A stretch of DNA of 64,000 nt from Anomaloglossus baeobatrachus (GCF_048569485.1 NW_027442238.1:62001-126000), one strand, 5' to 3'; positions 39,911 to 54,112 are shown, numbered from the stretch's first letter. Numbers and translations: made by a program. Notes: generated by a model not told the origin, from the sequence alone.

Positions 39911-41301
39911 AACCAGAATTGGTTTGGGCCTCGAGTGGCACCCTGGCCTATGCCGGACACATCTTAGGGAGAGAGAGCGAGAGGGAGACAAACCCACGCC
40001 TACACAAGACATTTTGTCACCCAAGCCAACCCTTGAAAAGGCTGCTTTGCAGAGCAAAAACAAGAAGAATGGTGCGTTTTGCAGCCGCCGCCCACTGCAA
40101 TGAATCTGAATAACTCCTCCTTTAGGGCGCAAGCAACTCCCCTCCCCCTTGCAGTCTTTCCAATTCACGATACAAAAAGACGGACAGGACAGGTTGCCTG
40201 ACTTTCCGTCACTGCCACCCTTTGCCATCCTTACCCGTAGAAAGCCCTTTCATCATCCCCAAACCCTAATCTTTTCCCTTTCCTTCCCAGCCCCCAAACC
40301 CTGCCCTCTGTACCTTTCTCACCACCCGCTTCCCTTCTCCTGTCATCCCCCTACCACCCGGGAAAAAAAGAGATTGCCCCCTCCTTCCACTAGCCCACCC
40401 TCCCACCCAAAGAACAACTTCTTCTGCGCAGCTTGTTTTCTAGGCAGCAGCGCTATTGTGATGTCATCGGGGGGCATTGTGACAAGCCGCCAGTGTTCCG
40501 TCTCTTCATGTTGTGCACAGTTCAAACGGAAAATACATCAACAGGCAGACTACAGAAAAGCTTACTATCAAAGGTTAGAGGGGGGCTTTCTCAGAGGGCT
40601 TTTTACAGTTTTTCTATTCCCAATTAGCCGTTTAAGTGTACTTATTGAAAGTAGTAATTCTTTCATAGGCCGCCCTTTCTTAGTATTTGACGTTCCTTAT
40701 ATTGCGGTATGAGGCTTCGCAGTAGGTTGCAAACATTCATCACCCATGACTGTCCCCAATTGAGCTCAGAAGCTCAATGTCTATCATGACCTCTCTTTTA
40801 GAATGTCCAAGAGCAAGCAAACTATTCCTCCAGGAGAGGGCGCCAACAGACTACTAAAGAGATCATCATTACTCAAAGAAAACCCCAAAAACCAATGCAT
40901 GATAGGAATAAACAGGTAACTTTCTTTGGAGTGGAAGCGGAGAGATCGCACCAGATGCCAATTCTAGATCTTATCACACCTGTGGTCACTGCAGCAGCAG
41001 GTGAATCCACTTTGTCCAAAAGGGATCTATTCCATTCAATTGCAAATGATCTAGATAAGACAGAGAACTGCAGCACGGGGACATAGCCGAGTTGGTCAGG
41101 TTGAGTGGTGATGAGTTTGCTATTTGGATGAATAAAGAAAGTCAAAAGTGTGAAAGATAAAAAACAAAAGGAGGAAGTGTGAAAAGTGAATGGGCCAAAT
41201 TGAGGTGCATATGAAGACGTATGCTTTCTTCCAATTCATTAAATCGGGCTAATATGAATCAGGTGAATTGAGTTCTGCTTTTGGAAACTGGGTTAAGAAG
41301 G

Positions 41302-41488
41302 GGTGCACCGTTCCTGGAGGTACTGCAATACCAGGTCAATGCGTGGAGTGGACAGAGCAAGCTCTTTTTCCATCTCCCTGTTCTAAAAATCCATTTAATA
41401 TATGGTCCCCAGATAGGGGACGTATCAGATATTAAACTGATAAGAACAGATACTACACTTGATCTTAGCCAAAAGGCCGAGAAGCGAT
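41302..41488 (-). ncRNA. RNU2: U2 snRNA, copy 27
   Basis: Consensus sequence. 3' box 41274-41288, PSE candidate 41533-41550. Confidence 0.96.
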
Positions 41489-42879
41489 AACCAGAATTGG
41501 TTTGGGCCTCGAGTGGCACCCTGGCCTATGCCGGACACATCTTAGGGAGAGAGAGCGAGAGGGAGACAAACCCACGCCTACACAAGACATTTTGTCACCC
41601 AAGCCAACCCTTGAAAAGGCTGCTTTGCAGAGCAAAAACAAGAAGAATGGTGCGTTTTGCAGCCGCCGCCCACTGCAATGAATCTGAATAACTCCTCCTT
41701 TAGGGCGCAAGCAACTCCCCTCCCCCTTGCAGTCTTTCCAATTCACGATACAAAAAGACGGACAGGACAGGTTGCCTGACTTTCCGTCACTGCCACCCTT
41801 TGCCATCCTTACCCGTAGAAAGCCCTTTCATCATCCCCAAACCCTAATCTTTTCCCTTTCCTTCCCAGCCCCCAAACCCTGCCCTCTGTACCTTTCTCAC
41901 CACCCGCTTCCCTTCTCCTGTCATCCCCCTACCACCCGGGAAAAAAAGAGATTGCCCCCTCCTTCCACTAGCCCACCCTCCCACCCAAAGAACAACTTCT
42001 TCTGCGCAGCTTGTTTTCTAGGCAGCAGCGCTATTGTGATGTCATCGGGGGGCATTGTGACAAGCCGCCAGTGTTCCGTCTCTTCATGTTGTGCACAGTT
42101 CAAACGGAAAATACATCAACAGGCAGACTACAGAAAAGCTTACTATCAAAGGTTAGAGGGGGGCTTTCTCAGAGGGCTTTTTACAGTTTTTCTATTCCCA
42201 ATTAGCCGTTTAAGTGTACTTATTGAAAGTAGTAATTCTTTCATAGGCCGCCCTTTCTTAGTATTTGACGTTCCTTATATTGCGGTATGAGGCTTCGCAG
42301 TAGGTTGCAAACATTCATCACCCATGACTGTCCCCAATTGAGCTCAGAAGCTCAATGTCTATCATGACCTCTCTTTTAGAATGTCCAAGAGCAAGCAAAC
42401 TATTCCTCCAGGAGAGGGCGCCAACAGACTACTAAAGAGATCATCATTACTCAAAGAAAACCCCAAAAACCAATGCATGATAGGAATAAACAGGTAACTT
42501 TCTTTGGAGTGGAAGCGGAGAGATCGCACCAGATGCCAATTCTAGATCTTATCACACCTGTGGTCACTGCAGCAGCAGGTGAATCCACTTTGTCCAAAAG
42601 GGATCTATTCCATTCAATTGCAAATGATCTAGATAAGACAGAGAACTGCAGCACGGGGACATAGCCGAGTTGGTCAGGTTGAGTGGTGATGAGTTTGCTA
42701 TTTGGATGAATAAAGAAAGTCAAAAGTGTGAAAGATAAAAAACAAAAGGAGGAAGTGTGAAAAGTGAATGGGCCAAATTGAGGTGCATATGAAGACGTAT
42801 GCTTTCTTCCAATTCATTAAATCGGGCTAATATGAATCAGGTGAATTGAGTTCTGCTTTTGGAAACTGGGTTAAGAAGG

Positions 42880-43066
42880 GGTGCACCGTTCCTGGAGGTA
42901 CTGCAATACCAGGTCAATGCGTGGAGTGGACAGAGCAAGCTCTTTTTCCATCTCCCTGTTCTAAAAATCCATTTAATATATGGTCCCCAGATAGGGGACG
43001 TATCAGATATTAAACTGATAAGAACAGATACTACACTTGATCTTAGCCAAAAGGCCGAGAAGCGAT
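42880..43066 (-). ncRNA. RNU2: U2 snRNA, copy 28
   Basis: Consensus sequence. 3' box 42852-42866, PSE candidate 43111-43128. Confidence 0.96.
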
Positions 43067-44457
43067 AACCAGAATTGGTTTGGGCCTCGAGTGGCACCCT
43101 GGCCTATGCCGGACACATCTTAGGGAGAGAGAGCGAGAGGGAGACAAACCCACGCCTACACAAGACATTTTGTCACCCAAGCCAACCCTTGAAAAGGCTG
43201 CTTTGCAGAGCAAAAACAAGAAGAATGGTGCGTTTTGCAGCCGCCGCCCACTGCAATGAATCTGAATAACTCCTCCTTTAGGGCGCAAGCAACTCCCCTC
43301 CCCCTTGCAGTCTTTCCAATTCACGATACAAAAAGACGGACAGGACAGGTTGCCTGACTTTCCGTCACTGCCACCCTTTGCCATCCTTACCCGTAGAAAG
43401 CCCTTTCATCATCCCCAAACCCTAATCTTTTCCCTTTCCTTCCCAGCCCCCAAACCCTGCCCTCTGTACCTTTCTCACCACCCGCTTCCCTTCTCCTGTC
43501 ATCCCCCTACCACCCGGGAAAAAAAGAGATTGCCCCCTCCTTCCACTAGCCCACCCTCCCACCCAAAGAACAACTTCTTCTGCGCAGCTTGTTTTCTAGG
43601 CAGCAGCGCTATTGTGATGTCATCGGGGGGCATTGTGACAAGCCGCCAGTGTTCCGTCTCTTCATGTTGTGCACAGTTCAAACGGAAAATACATCAACAG
43701 GCAGACTACAGAAAAGCTTACTATCAAAGGTTAGAGGGGGGCTTTCTCAGAGGGCTTTTTACAGTTTTTCTATTCCCAATTAGCCGTTTAAGTGTACTTA
43801 TTGAAAGTAGTAATTCTTTCATAGGCCGCCCTTTCTTAGTATTTGACGTTCCTTATATTGCGGTATGAGGCTTCGCAGTAGGTTGCAAACATTCATCACC
43901 CATGACTGTCCCCAATTGAGCTCAGAAGCTCAATGTCTATCATGACCTCTCTTTTAGAATGTCCAAGAGCAAGCAAACTATTCCTCCAGGAGAGGGCGCC
44001 AACAGACTACTAAAGAGATCATCATTACTCAAAGAAAACCCCAAAAACCAATGCATGATAGGAATAAACAGGTAACTTTCTTTGGAGTGGAAGCGGAGAG
44101 ATCGCACCAGATGCCAATTCTAGATCTTATCACACCTGTGGTCACTGCAGCAGCAGGTGAATCCACTTTGTCCAAAAGGGATCTATTCCAATCAATTGCA
44201 AATGATCTAGATAAGACAGAGAACTGCAGCACGGGGACATAGCCGAGTTGGTCAGGTTGAGTGGTGATGAGTTTGCTATTTGGATGAATAAAGAAAGTCA
44301 AAAGTGTGAAAGATAAAAAACAAAAGGAGGAAGTGTGAAAAGTGAATGGGCCAAATTGAGGTGCATATGAAGACGTATGCTTTCTTCCAATTCATTAAAT
44401 CGGGCTAATATGAATCAGGTGAATTGAGTTCTGCTTTTGGAAACTGGGTTAAGAAGG

Positions 44458-44644
44458 GGTGCACCGTTCCTGGAGGTACTGCAATACCAGGTCAATGCGT
44501 GGAGTGGACAGAGCAAGCTCTTTTTCCATCTCCCTGTTCTAAAAATCCATTTAATATATGGTCCCCAGATAGGGGACGTATCAGATATTAAACTGATAAG
44601 AACAGATACTACACTTGATCTTAGCCAAAAGGCCGAGAAGCGAT
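44458..44644 (-). ncRNA. RNU2: U2 snRNA, copy 29
   Basis: Consensus sequence. 3' box 44430-44444, PSE candidate 44689-44706. The downstream spacer carries T-to-A at 44191, shared with the next unit. Confidence 0.96.
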
Positions 44645-46035
44645 AACCAGAATTGGTTTGGGCCTCGAGTGGCACCCTGGCCTATGCCGGACACATCTTA
44701 GGGAGAGAGAGCGAGAGGGAGACAAACCCACGCCTACACAAGACATTTTGTCACCCAAGCCAACCCTTGAAAAGGCTGCTTTGCAGAGCAAAAACAAGAA
44801 GAATGGTGCGTTTTGCAGCCGCCGCCCACTGCAATGAATCTGAATAACTCCTCCTTTAGGGCGCAAGCAACTCCCCTCCCCCTTGCAGTCTTTCCAATTC
44901 ACGATACAAAAAGACGGACAGGACAGGTTGCCTGACTTTCCGTCACTGCCACCCTTTGCCATCCTTACCCGTAGAAAGCCCTTTCATCATCCCCAAACCC
45001 TAATCTTTTCCCTTTCCTTCCCAGCCCCCAAACCCTGCCCTCTGTACCTTTCTCACCACCCGCTTCCCTTCTCCTGTCATCCCCCTACCACCCGGGAAAA
45101 AAAGAGATTGCCCCCTCCTTCCACTAGCCCACCCTCCCACCCAAAGAACAACTTCTTCTGCGCAGCTTGTTTTCTAGGCAGCAGCGCTATTGTGATGTCA
45201 TCGGGGGGCATTGTGACAAGCCGCCAGTGTTCCGTCTCTTCATGTTGTGCACAGTTCAAACGGAAAATACATCAACAGGCAGACTACAGAAAAGCTTACT
45301 ATCAAAGGTTAGAGGGGGGCTTTCTCAGAGGGCTTTTTACAGTTTTTCTATTCCCAATTAGCCGTTTAAGTGTACTTATTGAAAGTAGTAATTCTTTCAT
45401 AGGCCGCCCTTTCTTAGTATTTGACGTTCCTTATATTGCGGTATGAGGCTTCGCAGTAGGTTGCAAACATTCATCACCCATGACTGTCCCCAATTGAGCT
45501 CAGAAGCTCAATGTCTATCATGACCTCTCTTTTAGAATGTCCAAGAGCAAGCAAACTATTCCTCCAGGAGAGGGCGCCAACAGACTACTAAAGAGATCAT
45601 CATTACTCAAAGAAAACCCCAAAAACCAATGCATGATAGGAATAAACAGGTAACTTTCTTTGGAGTGGAAGCGGAGAGATCGCACCAGATGCCAATTCTA
45701 GATCTTATCACACCTGTGGTCACTGCAGCAGCAGGTGAATCCACTTTGTCCAAAAGGGATCTATTCCAATCAATTGCAAATGATCTAGATAAGACAGAGA
45801 ACTGCAGCACGGGGACATAGCCGAGTTGGTCAGGTTGAGTGGTGATGAGTTTGCTATTTGGATGAATAAAGAAAGTCAAAAGTGTGAAAGATAAAAAACA
45901 AAAGGAGGAAGTGTGAAAAGTGAATGGGCCAAATTGAGGTGCATATGAAGACGTATGCTTTCTTCCAATTCATTAAATCGGGCTAATATGAATCAGGTGA
46001 ATTGAGTTCTGCTTTTGGAAACTGGGTTAAGAAGG

Positions 46036-46222
46036 GGTGCACCGTTCCTGGAGGTACTGCAATACCAGGTCAATGCGTGGAGTGGACAGAGCAAGCTCTT
46101 TTTCCATCTCCCTGTTCTAAAAATCCATTTAATATATGGTCCCCAGATAGGGGACGTATCAGATATTAAACTGATAAGAACAGATACTACACTTGATCTT
46201 AGCCAAAAGGCCGAGAAGCGAT
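46036..46222 (-). ncRNA. RNU2: U2 snRNA, copy 30
   Basis: Consensus sequence. 3' box 46008-46022, PSE candidate 46267-46284. The downstream spacer carries T-to-A at 45769, the same change as at 44191. Confidence 0.96.
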
Positions 46223-47613
46223 AACCAGAATTGGTTTGGGCCTCGAGTGGCACCCTGGCCTATGCCGGACACATCTTAGGGAGAGAGAGCGAGAGGGAGA
46301 CAAACCCACGCCTACACAAGACATTTTGTCACCCAAGCCAACCCTTGAAAAGGCTGCTTTGCAGAGCAAAAACAAGAAGAATGGTGCGTTTTGCAGCCGC
46401 CGCCCACTGCAATGAATCTGAATAACTCCTCCTTTAGGGCGCAAGCAACTCCCCTCCCCCTTGCAGTCTTTCCAATTCACGATACAAAAAGACGGACAGG
46501 ACAGGTTGCCTGACTTTCCGTCACTGCCACCCTTTGCCATCCTTACCCGTAGAAAGCCCTTTCATCATCCCCAAACCCTAATCTTTTCCCTTTCCTTCCC
46601 AGCCCCCAAACCCTGCCCTCTGTACCTTTCTCACCACCCGCTTCCCTTCTCCTGTCATCCCCCTACCACCCGGGAAAAAAAGAGATTGCCCCCTCCTTCC
46701 ACTAGCCCACCCTCCCACCCAAAGAACAACTTCTTCTGCGCAGCTTGTTTTCTAGGCAGCAGCGCTATTGTGATGTCATCGGGGGGCATTGTGACAAGCC
46801 GCCAGTGTTCCGTCTCTTCATGTTGTGCACAGTTCAAACGGAAAATACATCAACAGGCAGACTACAGAAAAGCTTACTATCAAAGGTTAGAGGGGGGCTT
46901 TCTCAGAGGGCTTTTTACAGTTTTTCTATTCCCAATTAGCCGTTTAAGTGTACTTATTGAAAGTAGTAATTCTTTCATAGGCCGCCCTTTCTTAGTATTT
47001 GACGTTCCTTATATTGCGGTATGAGGCTTCGCAGTAGGTTGCAAACATTCATCACCCATGACTGTCCCCAATTGAGCTCAGAAGCTCAATGTCTATCATG
47101 ACCTCTCTTTTAGAATGTCCAAGAGCAAGCAAACTATTCCTCCAGGAGAGGGCGCCAACAGACTACTAAAGAGATCATCATTACTCAAAGAAAACCCCAA
47201 AAACCAATGCATGATAGGAATAAACAGGTAACTTTCTTTGGAGTGGAAGCGGAGAGATCGCACCAGATGCCAATTCTAGATCTTATCACACCTGTGGTCA
47301 CTGCAGCAGCAGGTGAATCCACTTTGTCCAAAAGGGATCTATTCCATTCAATTGCAAATGATCTAGATAAGACAGAGAACTGCAGCACGGGGACATAGCC
47401 GAGTTGGTCAGGTTGAGTGGTGATGAGTTTGCTATTTGGATGAATAAAGAAAGTCAAAAGTGTGAAAGATAAAAAACAAAAGGAGGAAGTGTGAAAAGTG
47501 AATGGGCCAAATTGAGGTGCATATGAAGACGTATGCTTTCTTCCAATTCATTAAATCGGGCTAATATGAATCAGGTGAATTGAGTTCTGCTTTTGGAAAC
47601 TGGGTTAAGAAGG

Positions 47614-47800
47614 GGTGCACCGTTCCTGGAGGTACTGCAATACCAGGTCAATGCGTGGAGTGGACAGAGCAAGCTCTTTTTCCATCTCCCTGTTCTAAAA
47701 ATCCATTTAATATATGGTCCCCAGATAGGGGACGTATCAGATATTAAACTGATAAGAACAGATACTACACTTGATCTTAGCCAAAAGGCCGAGAAGCGAT
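47614..47800 (-). ncRNA. RNU2: U2 snRNA, copy 31
   Basis: Consensus sequence. 3' box 47586-47600, PSE candidate 47845-47862. The upstream pyrimidine tract has two private C-to-T changes (48148, 48238). Confidence 0.96.
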
Positions 47801-49191
47801 AACCAGAATTGGTTTGGGCCTCGAGTGGCACCCTGGCCTATGCCGGACACATCTTAGGGAGAGAGAGCGAGAGGGAGACAAACCCACGCCTACACAAGAC
47901 ATTTTGTCACCCAAGCCAACCCTTGAAAAGGCTGCTTTGCAGAGCAAAAACAAGAAGAATGGTGCGTTTTGCAGCCGCCGCCCACTGCAATGAATCTGAA
48001 TAACTCCTCCTTTAGGGCGCAAGCAACTCCCCTCCCCCTTGCAGTCTTTCCAATTCACGATACAAAAAGACGGACAGGACAGGTTGCCTGACTTTCCGTC
48101 ACTGCCACCCTTTGCCATCCTTACCCGTAGAAAGCCCTTTCATCATCTCCAAACCCTAATCTTTTCCCTTTCCTTCCCAGCCCCCAAACCCTGCCCTCTG
48201 TACCTTTCTCACCACCCGCTTCCCTTCTCCTGTCATCTCCCTACCACCCGGGAAAAAAAGAGATTGCCCCCTCCTTCCACTAGCCCACCCTCCCACCCAA
48301 AGAACAACTTCTTCTGCGCAGCTTGTTTTCTAGGCAGCAGCGCTATTGTGATGTCATCGGGGGGCATTGTGACAAGCCGCCAGTGTTCCGTCTCTTCATG
48401 TTGTGCACAGTTCAAACGGAAAATACATCAACAGGCAGACTACAGAAAAGCTTACTATCAAAGGTTAGAGGGGGGCTTTCTCAGAGGGCTTTTTACAGTT
48501 TTTCTATTCCCAATTAGCCGTTTAAGTGTACTTATTGAAAGTAGTAATTCTTTCATAGGCCGCCCTTTCTTAGTATTTGACGTTCCTTATATTGCGGTAT
48601 GAGGCTTCGCAGTAGGTTGCAAACATTCATCACCCATGACTGTCCCCAATTGAGCTCAGAAGCTCAATGTCTATCATGACCTCTCTTTTAGAATGTCCAA
48701 GAGCAAGCAAACTATTCCTCCAGGAGAGGGCGCCAACAGACTACTAAAGAGATCATCATTACTCAAAGAAAACCCCAAAAACCAATGCATGATAGGAATA
48801 AACAGGTAACTTTCTTTGGAGTGGAAGCGGAGAGATCGCACCAGATGCCAATTCTAGATCTTATCACACCTGTGGTCACTGCAGCAGCAGGTGAATCCAC
48901 TTTGTCCAAAAGGGATCTATTCCATTCAATTGCAAATGATCTAGATAAGACAGAGAACTGCAGCACGGGGACATAGCCGAGTTGGTCAGGTTGAGTGGTG
49001 ATGAGTTTGCTATTTGGATGAATAAGGAAAGTCAAAAGTGTGAAAGATAAAAAACAAAAGGAGGAAGTGTGAAAAGTGAATGGGCCAAATTGAGGTGCAT
49101 ATGAAGACGTATGCTTTCTTCCAATTCATTAAATCGGGCTAATATGAATCAGGTGAATTGAGTTCTGCTTTTGGAAACTGGGTTAAGAAGG

Positions 49192-49378
49192 GGTGCACCG
49201 TTCCTGGAGGTACTGCAATACCAGGTCAATGCGTGGAGTGGACAGAGCAAGCTCTTTTTCCATCTCCCTGTTCTAAAAATCCATTTAATATATGGTCCCC
49301 AGATAGGGGACGTATCAGATATTAAACTGATAAGAACAGATACTACACTTGATCTTAGCCAAAAGGCCGAGAAGCGAT
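49192..49378 (-). ncRNA. RNU2: U2 snRNA, copy 32
   Basis: Consensus sequence. 3' box 49164-49178, PSE candidate 49423-49440. The flanks have private changes at 49026 (A to G) and 49495 (C to T). Confidence 0.96.
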
Positions 49379-50769
49379 AACCAGAATTGGTTTGGGCCTC
49401 GAGTGGCACCCTGGCCTATGCCGGACACATCTTAGGGAGAGAGAGCGAGAGGGAGACAAACCCACGCCTACACAAGACATTTTGTCACCCAAGCTAACCC
49501 TTGAAAAGGCTGCTTTGCAGAGCAAAAACAAGAAGAATGGTGCGTTTTGCAGCCGCCGCCCACTGCAATGAATCTGAATAACTCCTCCTTTAGGGCGCAA
49601 GCAACTCCCCTCCCCCTTGCAGTCTTTCCAATTCACGATACAAAAAGACGGACAGGACAGGTTGCCTGACTTTCCGTCACTGCCACCCTTTGCCATCCTT
49701 ACCCGTAGAAAGCCCTTTCATCATCCCCAAACCCTAATCTTTTCCCTTTCCTTCCCAGCCCCCAAACCCTGCCCTCTGTACCTTTCTCACCACCCGCTTC
49801 CCTTCTCCTGTCATCCCCCTACCACCCGGGAAAAAAAGAGATTGCCCCCTCCTTCCACTAGCCCACCCTCCCACCCAAAGAACAACTTCTTCTGCGCAGC
49901 TTGTTTTCTAGGCAGCAGCGCTATTGTGATGTCATCGGGGGGCATTGTGACAAGCCGCCAGTGTTCCGTCTCTTCATGTTGTGCACAGTTCAAACGGAAA
50001 ATACATCAACAGGCAGACTACAGAAAAGCTTACTATCAAAGGTTAGAGGGGGGCTTTCTCAGAGGGCTTTTTACAGTTTTTCTATTCCCAATTAGCCGTT
50101 TAAGTGTACTTATTGAAAGTAGTAATTCTTTCATAGGCCGCCCTTTCTTAGTATTTGACGTTCCTTATATTGCGGTATGAGGCTTCGCAGTAGGTTGCAA
50201 ACATTCATCACCCATGACTGTCCCCAATTGAGCTCAGAAGCTCAATGTCTATCATGACCTCTCTTTTAGAATGTCCAAGAGCAAGCAAACTATTCCTCCA
50301 GGAGAGGGCGCCAACAGACTACTAAAGAGATCATCATTACTCAAAGAAAACCCCAAAAACCAATGCATGATAGGAATAAACAGGTAACTTTCTTTGGAGT
50401 GGAAGCGGAGAGATCGCACCAGATGCCAATTCTAGATCTTATCACACCTGTGGTCACTGCAGCAGCAGGTGAATCCACTTTGTCCAAAAGGGATCTATTC
50501 CATTCAATTGCAAATGATCTAGATAAGACAGAGAACTGCAGCACGGGGACATAGCCGAGTTGGTCAGGTTGAGTGGTGATGAGTTTGCTATTTGGATGAA
50601 TAAAGAAAGTCAAAAGTGTGAAAGATAAAAAACAAAAGGAGGAAGTGTGAAAAGTGAATGGGCCAAATTGAGGTGCATATGAAGACGTATGCTTTCTTCC
50701 AATTCATTAAATCGGGCTAATATGAATCAGGTGAATTGAGTTCTGCTTTTGGAAACTGGGTTAAGAAGG

Positions 50770-50956
50770 GGTGCACCGTTCCTGGAGGTACTGCAATACC
50801 AGGTCAATGCGTGGAGTGGACAGAGCAAGCTCTTTTTCCATCTCCCTGTTCTAAAAATCCATTTAATATATGGTCCCCAGATAGGGGACGTATCAGATGT
50901 TAAACTGATAAGAACAGATACTACACTTGATCTTAGCCAAAAGGCCGAGAAGCGAT
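50770..50956 (-). ncRNA. RNU2: U2 snRNA, copy 33 (variant U58C)
   Basis: Plus-strand A to G at 50899 gives U58C, in the 8-nt loop (residues 53-60) of stem-loop IIa. Residue 58 is a pseudouridine in human U2, so this copy would lose that modification site. The next copy has the same change. 3' box 50742-50756, PSE candidate 51001-51018. Confidence 0.95.
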
Positions 50957-52347
50957 AACCAGAATTGGTTTGGGCCTCGAGTGGCACCCTGGCCTATGCC
51001 GGACACATCTTAGGGAGAGAGAGCGAGAGGGAGACAAACCCACGCCTACACAAGACATTTTGTCACCCAAGCCAACCCTTGAAAAGGCTGCTTTGCAGAG
51101 CAAAAACAAGAAGAATGGTGCGTTTTGCAGCCGCCGCCCACTGCAATGAATCTGAATAACTCCTCCTTTAGGGCGCAAGCAACTCCCCTCCCCCTTGCAG
51201 TCTTTCCAATTCACGATACAAAAAGACGGACAGGACAGGTTGCCTGACTTTCCGTCACTGCCACCCTTTGCCATCCTTACCCGTAGAAAGCCCTTTCATC
51301 ATCCCCAAACCCTAATCTTTTCCCTTTCCTTCCCAGCCCCCAAACCCTGCCCTCTGTACCTTTCTCACCACCCGCTTCCCTTCTCCTGTCATCCCCCTAC
51401 CACCCGGGAAAAAAAGAGATTGCCCCCTCCTTCCACTAGCCCACCCTCCCACCCAAAGAACAACTTCTTCTGCGCAGCTTGTTTTCTAGGCAGCAGCGCT
51501 ATTGTGATGTCATCGGGGGGCATTGTGACAAGCCGCCAGTGTTCCGTCTCTTCATGTTGTGCACAGTTCAAACGGAAAATACATCAACAGGCAGACTACA
51601 GAAAAGCTTACTATCAAAGGTTAGAGGGGGGCTTTCTCAGAGGGCTTTTTACAGTTTTTCTATTCCCAATTAGCCGTTTAAGTGTACTTATTGAAAGTAG
51701 TAATTCTTTCATAGGCCGCCCTTTCTTAGTATTTGACGTTCCTTATATTGCGGTATGAGGCTTCGCAGTAGGTTGCAAACATTCATCACCCATGACTGTC
51801 CCCAATTGAGCTCAGAAGCTCAATGTCTATCATGACCTCTCTTTTAGAATGTCCAAGAGCAAGCAAACTATTCCTCCAGGAGAGGGCGCCAACAGACTAC
51901 TAAAGAGATCATCATTACTCAAAGAAAACCCCAAAAACCAATGCATGATAGGAATAAACAGGTAACTTTCTTTGGAGTGGAAGCGGAGAGATCGCACCAG
52001 ATGCCAATTCTAGATCTTATCACACCTGTGGTCACTGCAGCAGCAGGTGAATCCACTTTGTCCAAAAGGGATCTATTCCATTCAATTGCAAATGATCTAG
52101 ATAAGACAGAGAACTGCAGCACGGGGACATAGCCGAGTTGGTCAGGTTGAGTGGTGATGAGTTTGCTATTTGGATGAATAAAGAAAGTCAAAAGTGTGAA
52201 AGATAAAAAACAAAAGGAGGAAGTGTGAAAAGTGAATGGGCCAAATTGAGGTGCATATGAAGACGTATGCTTTCTTCCAATTCATTAAATCGGGCTAATA
52301 TGAATCAGGTGAATTGAGTTCTGCTTTTGGAAACTGGGTTAAGAAGG

Positions 52348-52534
52348 GGTGCACCGTTCCTGGAGGTACTGCAATACCAGGTCAATGCGTGGAGTGGACA
52401 GAGCAAGCTCTTTTTCCATCTCCCTGTTCTAAAAATCCATTTAATATATGGTCCCCAGATAGGGGACGTATCAGATGTTAAACTGATAAGAACAGATACT
52501 ACACTTGATCTTAGCCAAAAGGCCGAGAAGCGAT
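52348..52534 (-). ncRNA. RNU2: U2 snRNA, copy 34 (variant U58C)
   Basis: Same U58C change as its left neighbour, here at plus-strand 52477. 3' box 52320-52334, PSE candidate 52579-52596. Confidence 0.95.
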
Positions 52535-53925
52535 AACCAGAATTGGTTTGGGCCTCGAGTGGCACCCTGGCCTATGCCGGACACATCTTAGGGAGAGAGA
52601 GCGAGAGGGAGACAAACCCACGCCTACACAAGACATTTTGTCACCCAAGCCAACCCTTGAAAAGGCTGCTTTGCAGAGCAAAAACAAGAAGAATGGTGCG
52701 TTTTGCAGCCGCCGCCCACTGCAATGAATCTGAATAACTCCTCCTTTAGGGCGCAAGCAACTCCCCTCCCCCTTGCAGTCTTTCCAATTCACGATACAAA
52801 AAGACGGACAGGACAGGTTGCCTGACTTTCCGTCACTGCCACCCTTTGCCATCCTTACCCGTAGAAAGCCCTTTCATCATCCCCAAACCCTAATCTTTTC
52901 CCTTTCCTTCCCAGCCCCCAAACCCTGCCCTCTGTACCTTTCTCACCACCCGCTTCCCTTCTCCTGTCATCCCCCTACCACCCGGGAAAAAAAGAGATTG
53001 CCCCCTCCTTCCACTAGCCCACCCTCCCACCCAAAGAACAACTTCTTCTGCGCAGCTTGTTTTCTAGGCAGCAGCGCTATTGTGATGTCATCGGGGGGCA
53101 TTGTGACAAGCCGCCAGTGTTCCGTCTCTTCATGTTGTGCACAGTTCAAACGGAAAATACATCAACAGGCAGACTACAGAAAAGCTTACTATCAAAGGTT
53201 AGAGGGGGGCTTTCTCAGAGGGCTTTTTACAGTTTTTCTATTCCCAATTAGCCGTTTAAGTGTACTTATTGAAAGTAGTAATTCTTTCATAGGCCGCCCT
53301 TTCTTAGTATTTGACGTTCCTTATATTGCGGTATGAGGCTTCGCAGTAGGTTGCAAACATTCATCACCCATGACTGTCCCCAATTGAGCTCAGAAGCTCA
53401 ATGTCTATCATGACCTCTCTTTTAGAATGTCCAAGAGCAAGCAAACTATTCCTCCAGGAGAGGGCGCCAACAGACTACTAAAGAGATCATCATTACTCAA
53501 AGAAAACCCCAAAAACCAATGCATGATAGGAATAAACAGGTAACTTTCTTTGGAGTGGAAGCGGAGAGATCGCACCAGATGCCAATTCTAGATCTTATCA
53601 CACCTGTGGTCACTGCAGCAGCAGGTGAATCCACTTTGTCCAAAAGGGATCTATTCCATTCAATTGCAAATGATCTAGATAAGACAGAGAACTGCAGCAC
53701 GGGGACATAGCCGAGTTGGTCAGGTTGAGTGGTGATGAGTTTGCTATTTGGATGAATAAAGAAAGTCAAAAGTGTGAAAGATAAAAAACAAAAGGAGGAA
53801 GTGTGAAAAGTGAATGGGCCAAATTGAGGTGCATATGAAGACGTATGCTTTCTTCCAATTCATTAAATCGGGCTAATATGAATCAGGTGAATTGAGTTCT
53901 GCTTTTGGAAACTGGGTTAAGAAGG

Positions 53926-54112
53926 GGTGCACCGTTCCTGGAGGTACTGCAATACCAGGTCAATGCGTGGAGTGGACAGAGCAAGCTCTTTTTCCATCTC
54001 CCTGTTCTAAAAATCCATTTAATATATGGTCCCCAGATAGGGGACGTATCAGATATTAAACTGATAAGAACAGATACTACACTTGATCTTAGCCAAAAGG
54101 CCGAGAAGCGAT
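53926..54112 (-). ncRNA. RNU2: U2 snRNA, copy 35
   Basis: Consensus sequence, with U58 intact. 3' box 53898-53912, PSE candidate 54157-54174. Confidence 0.96.
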
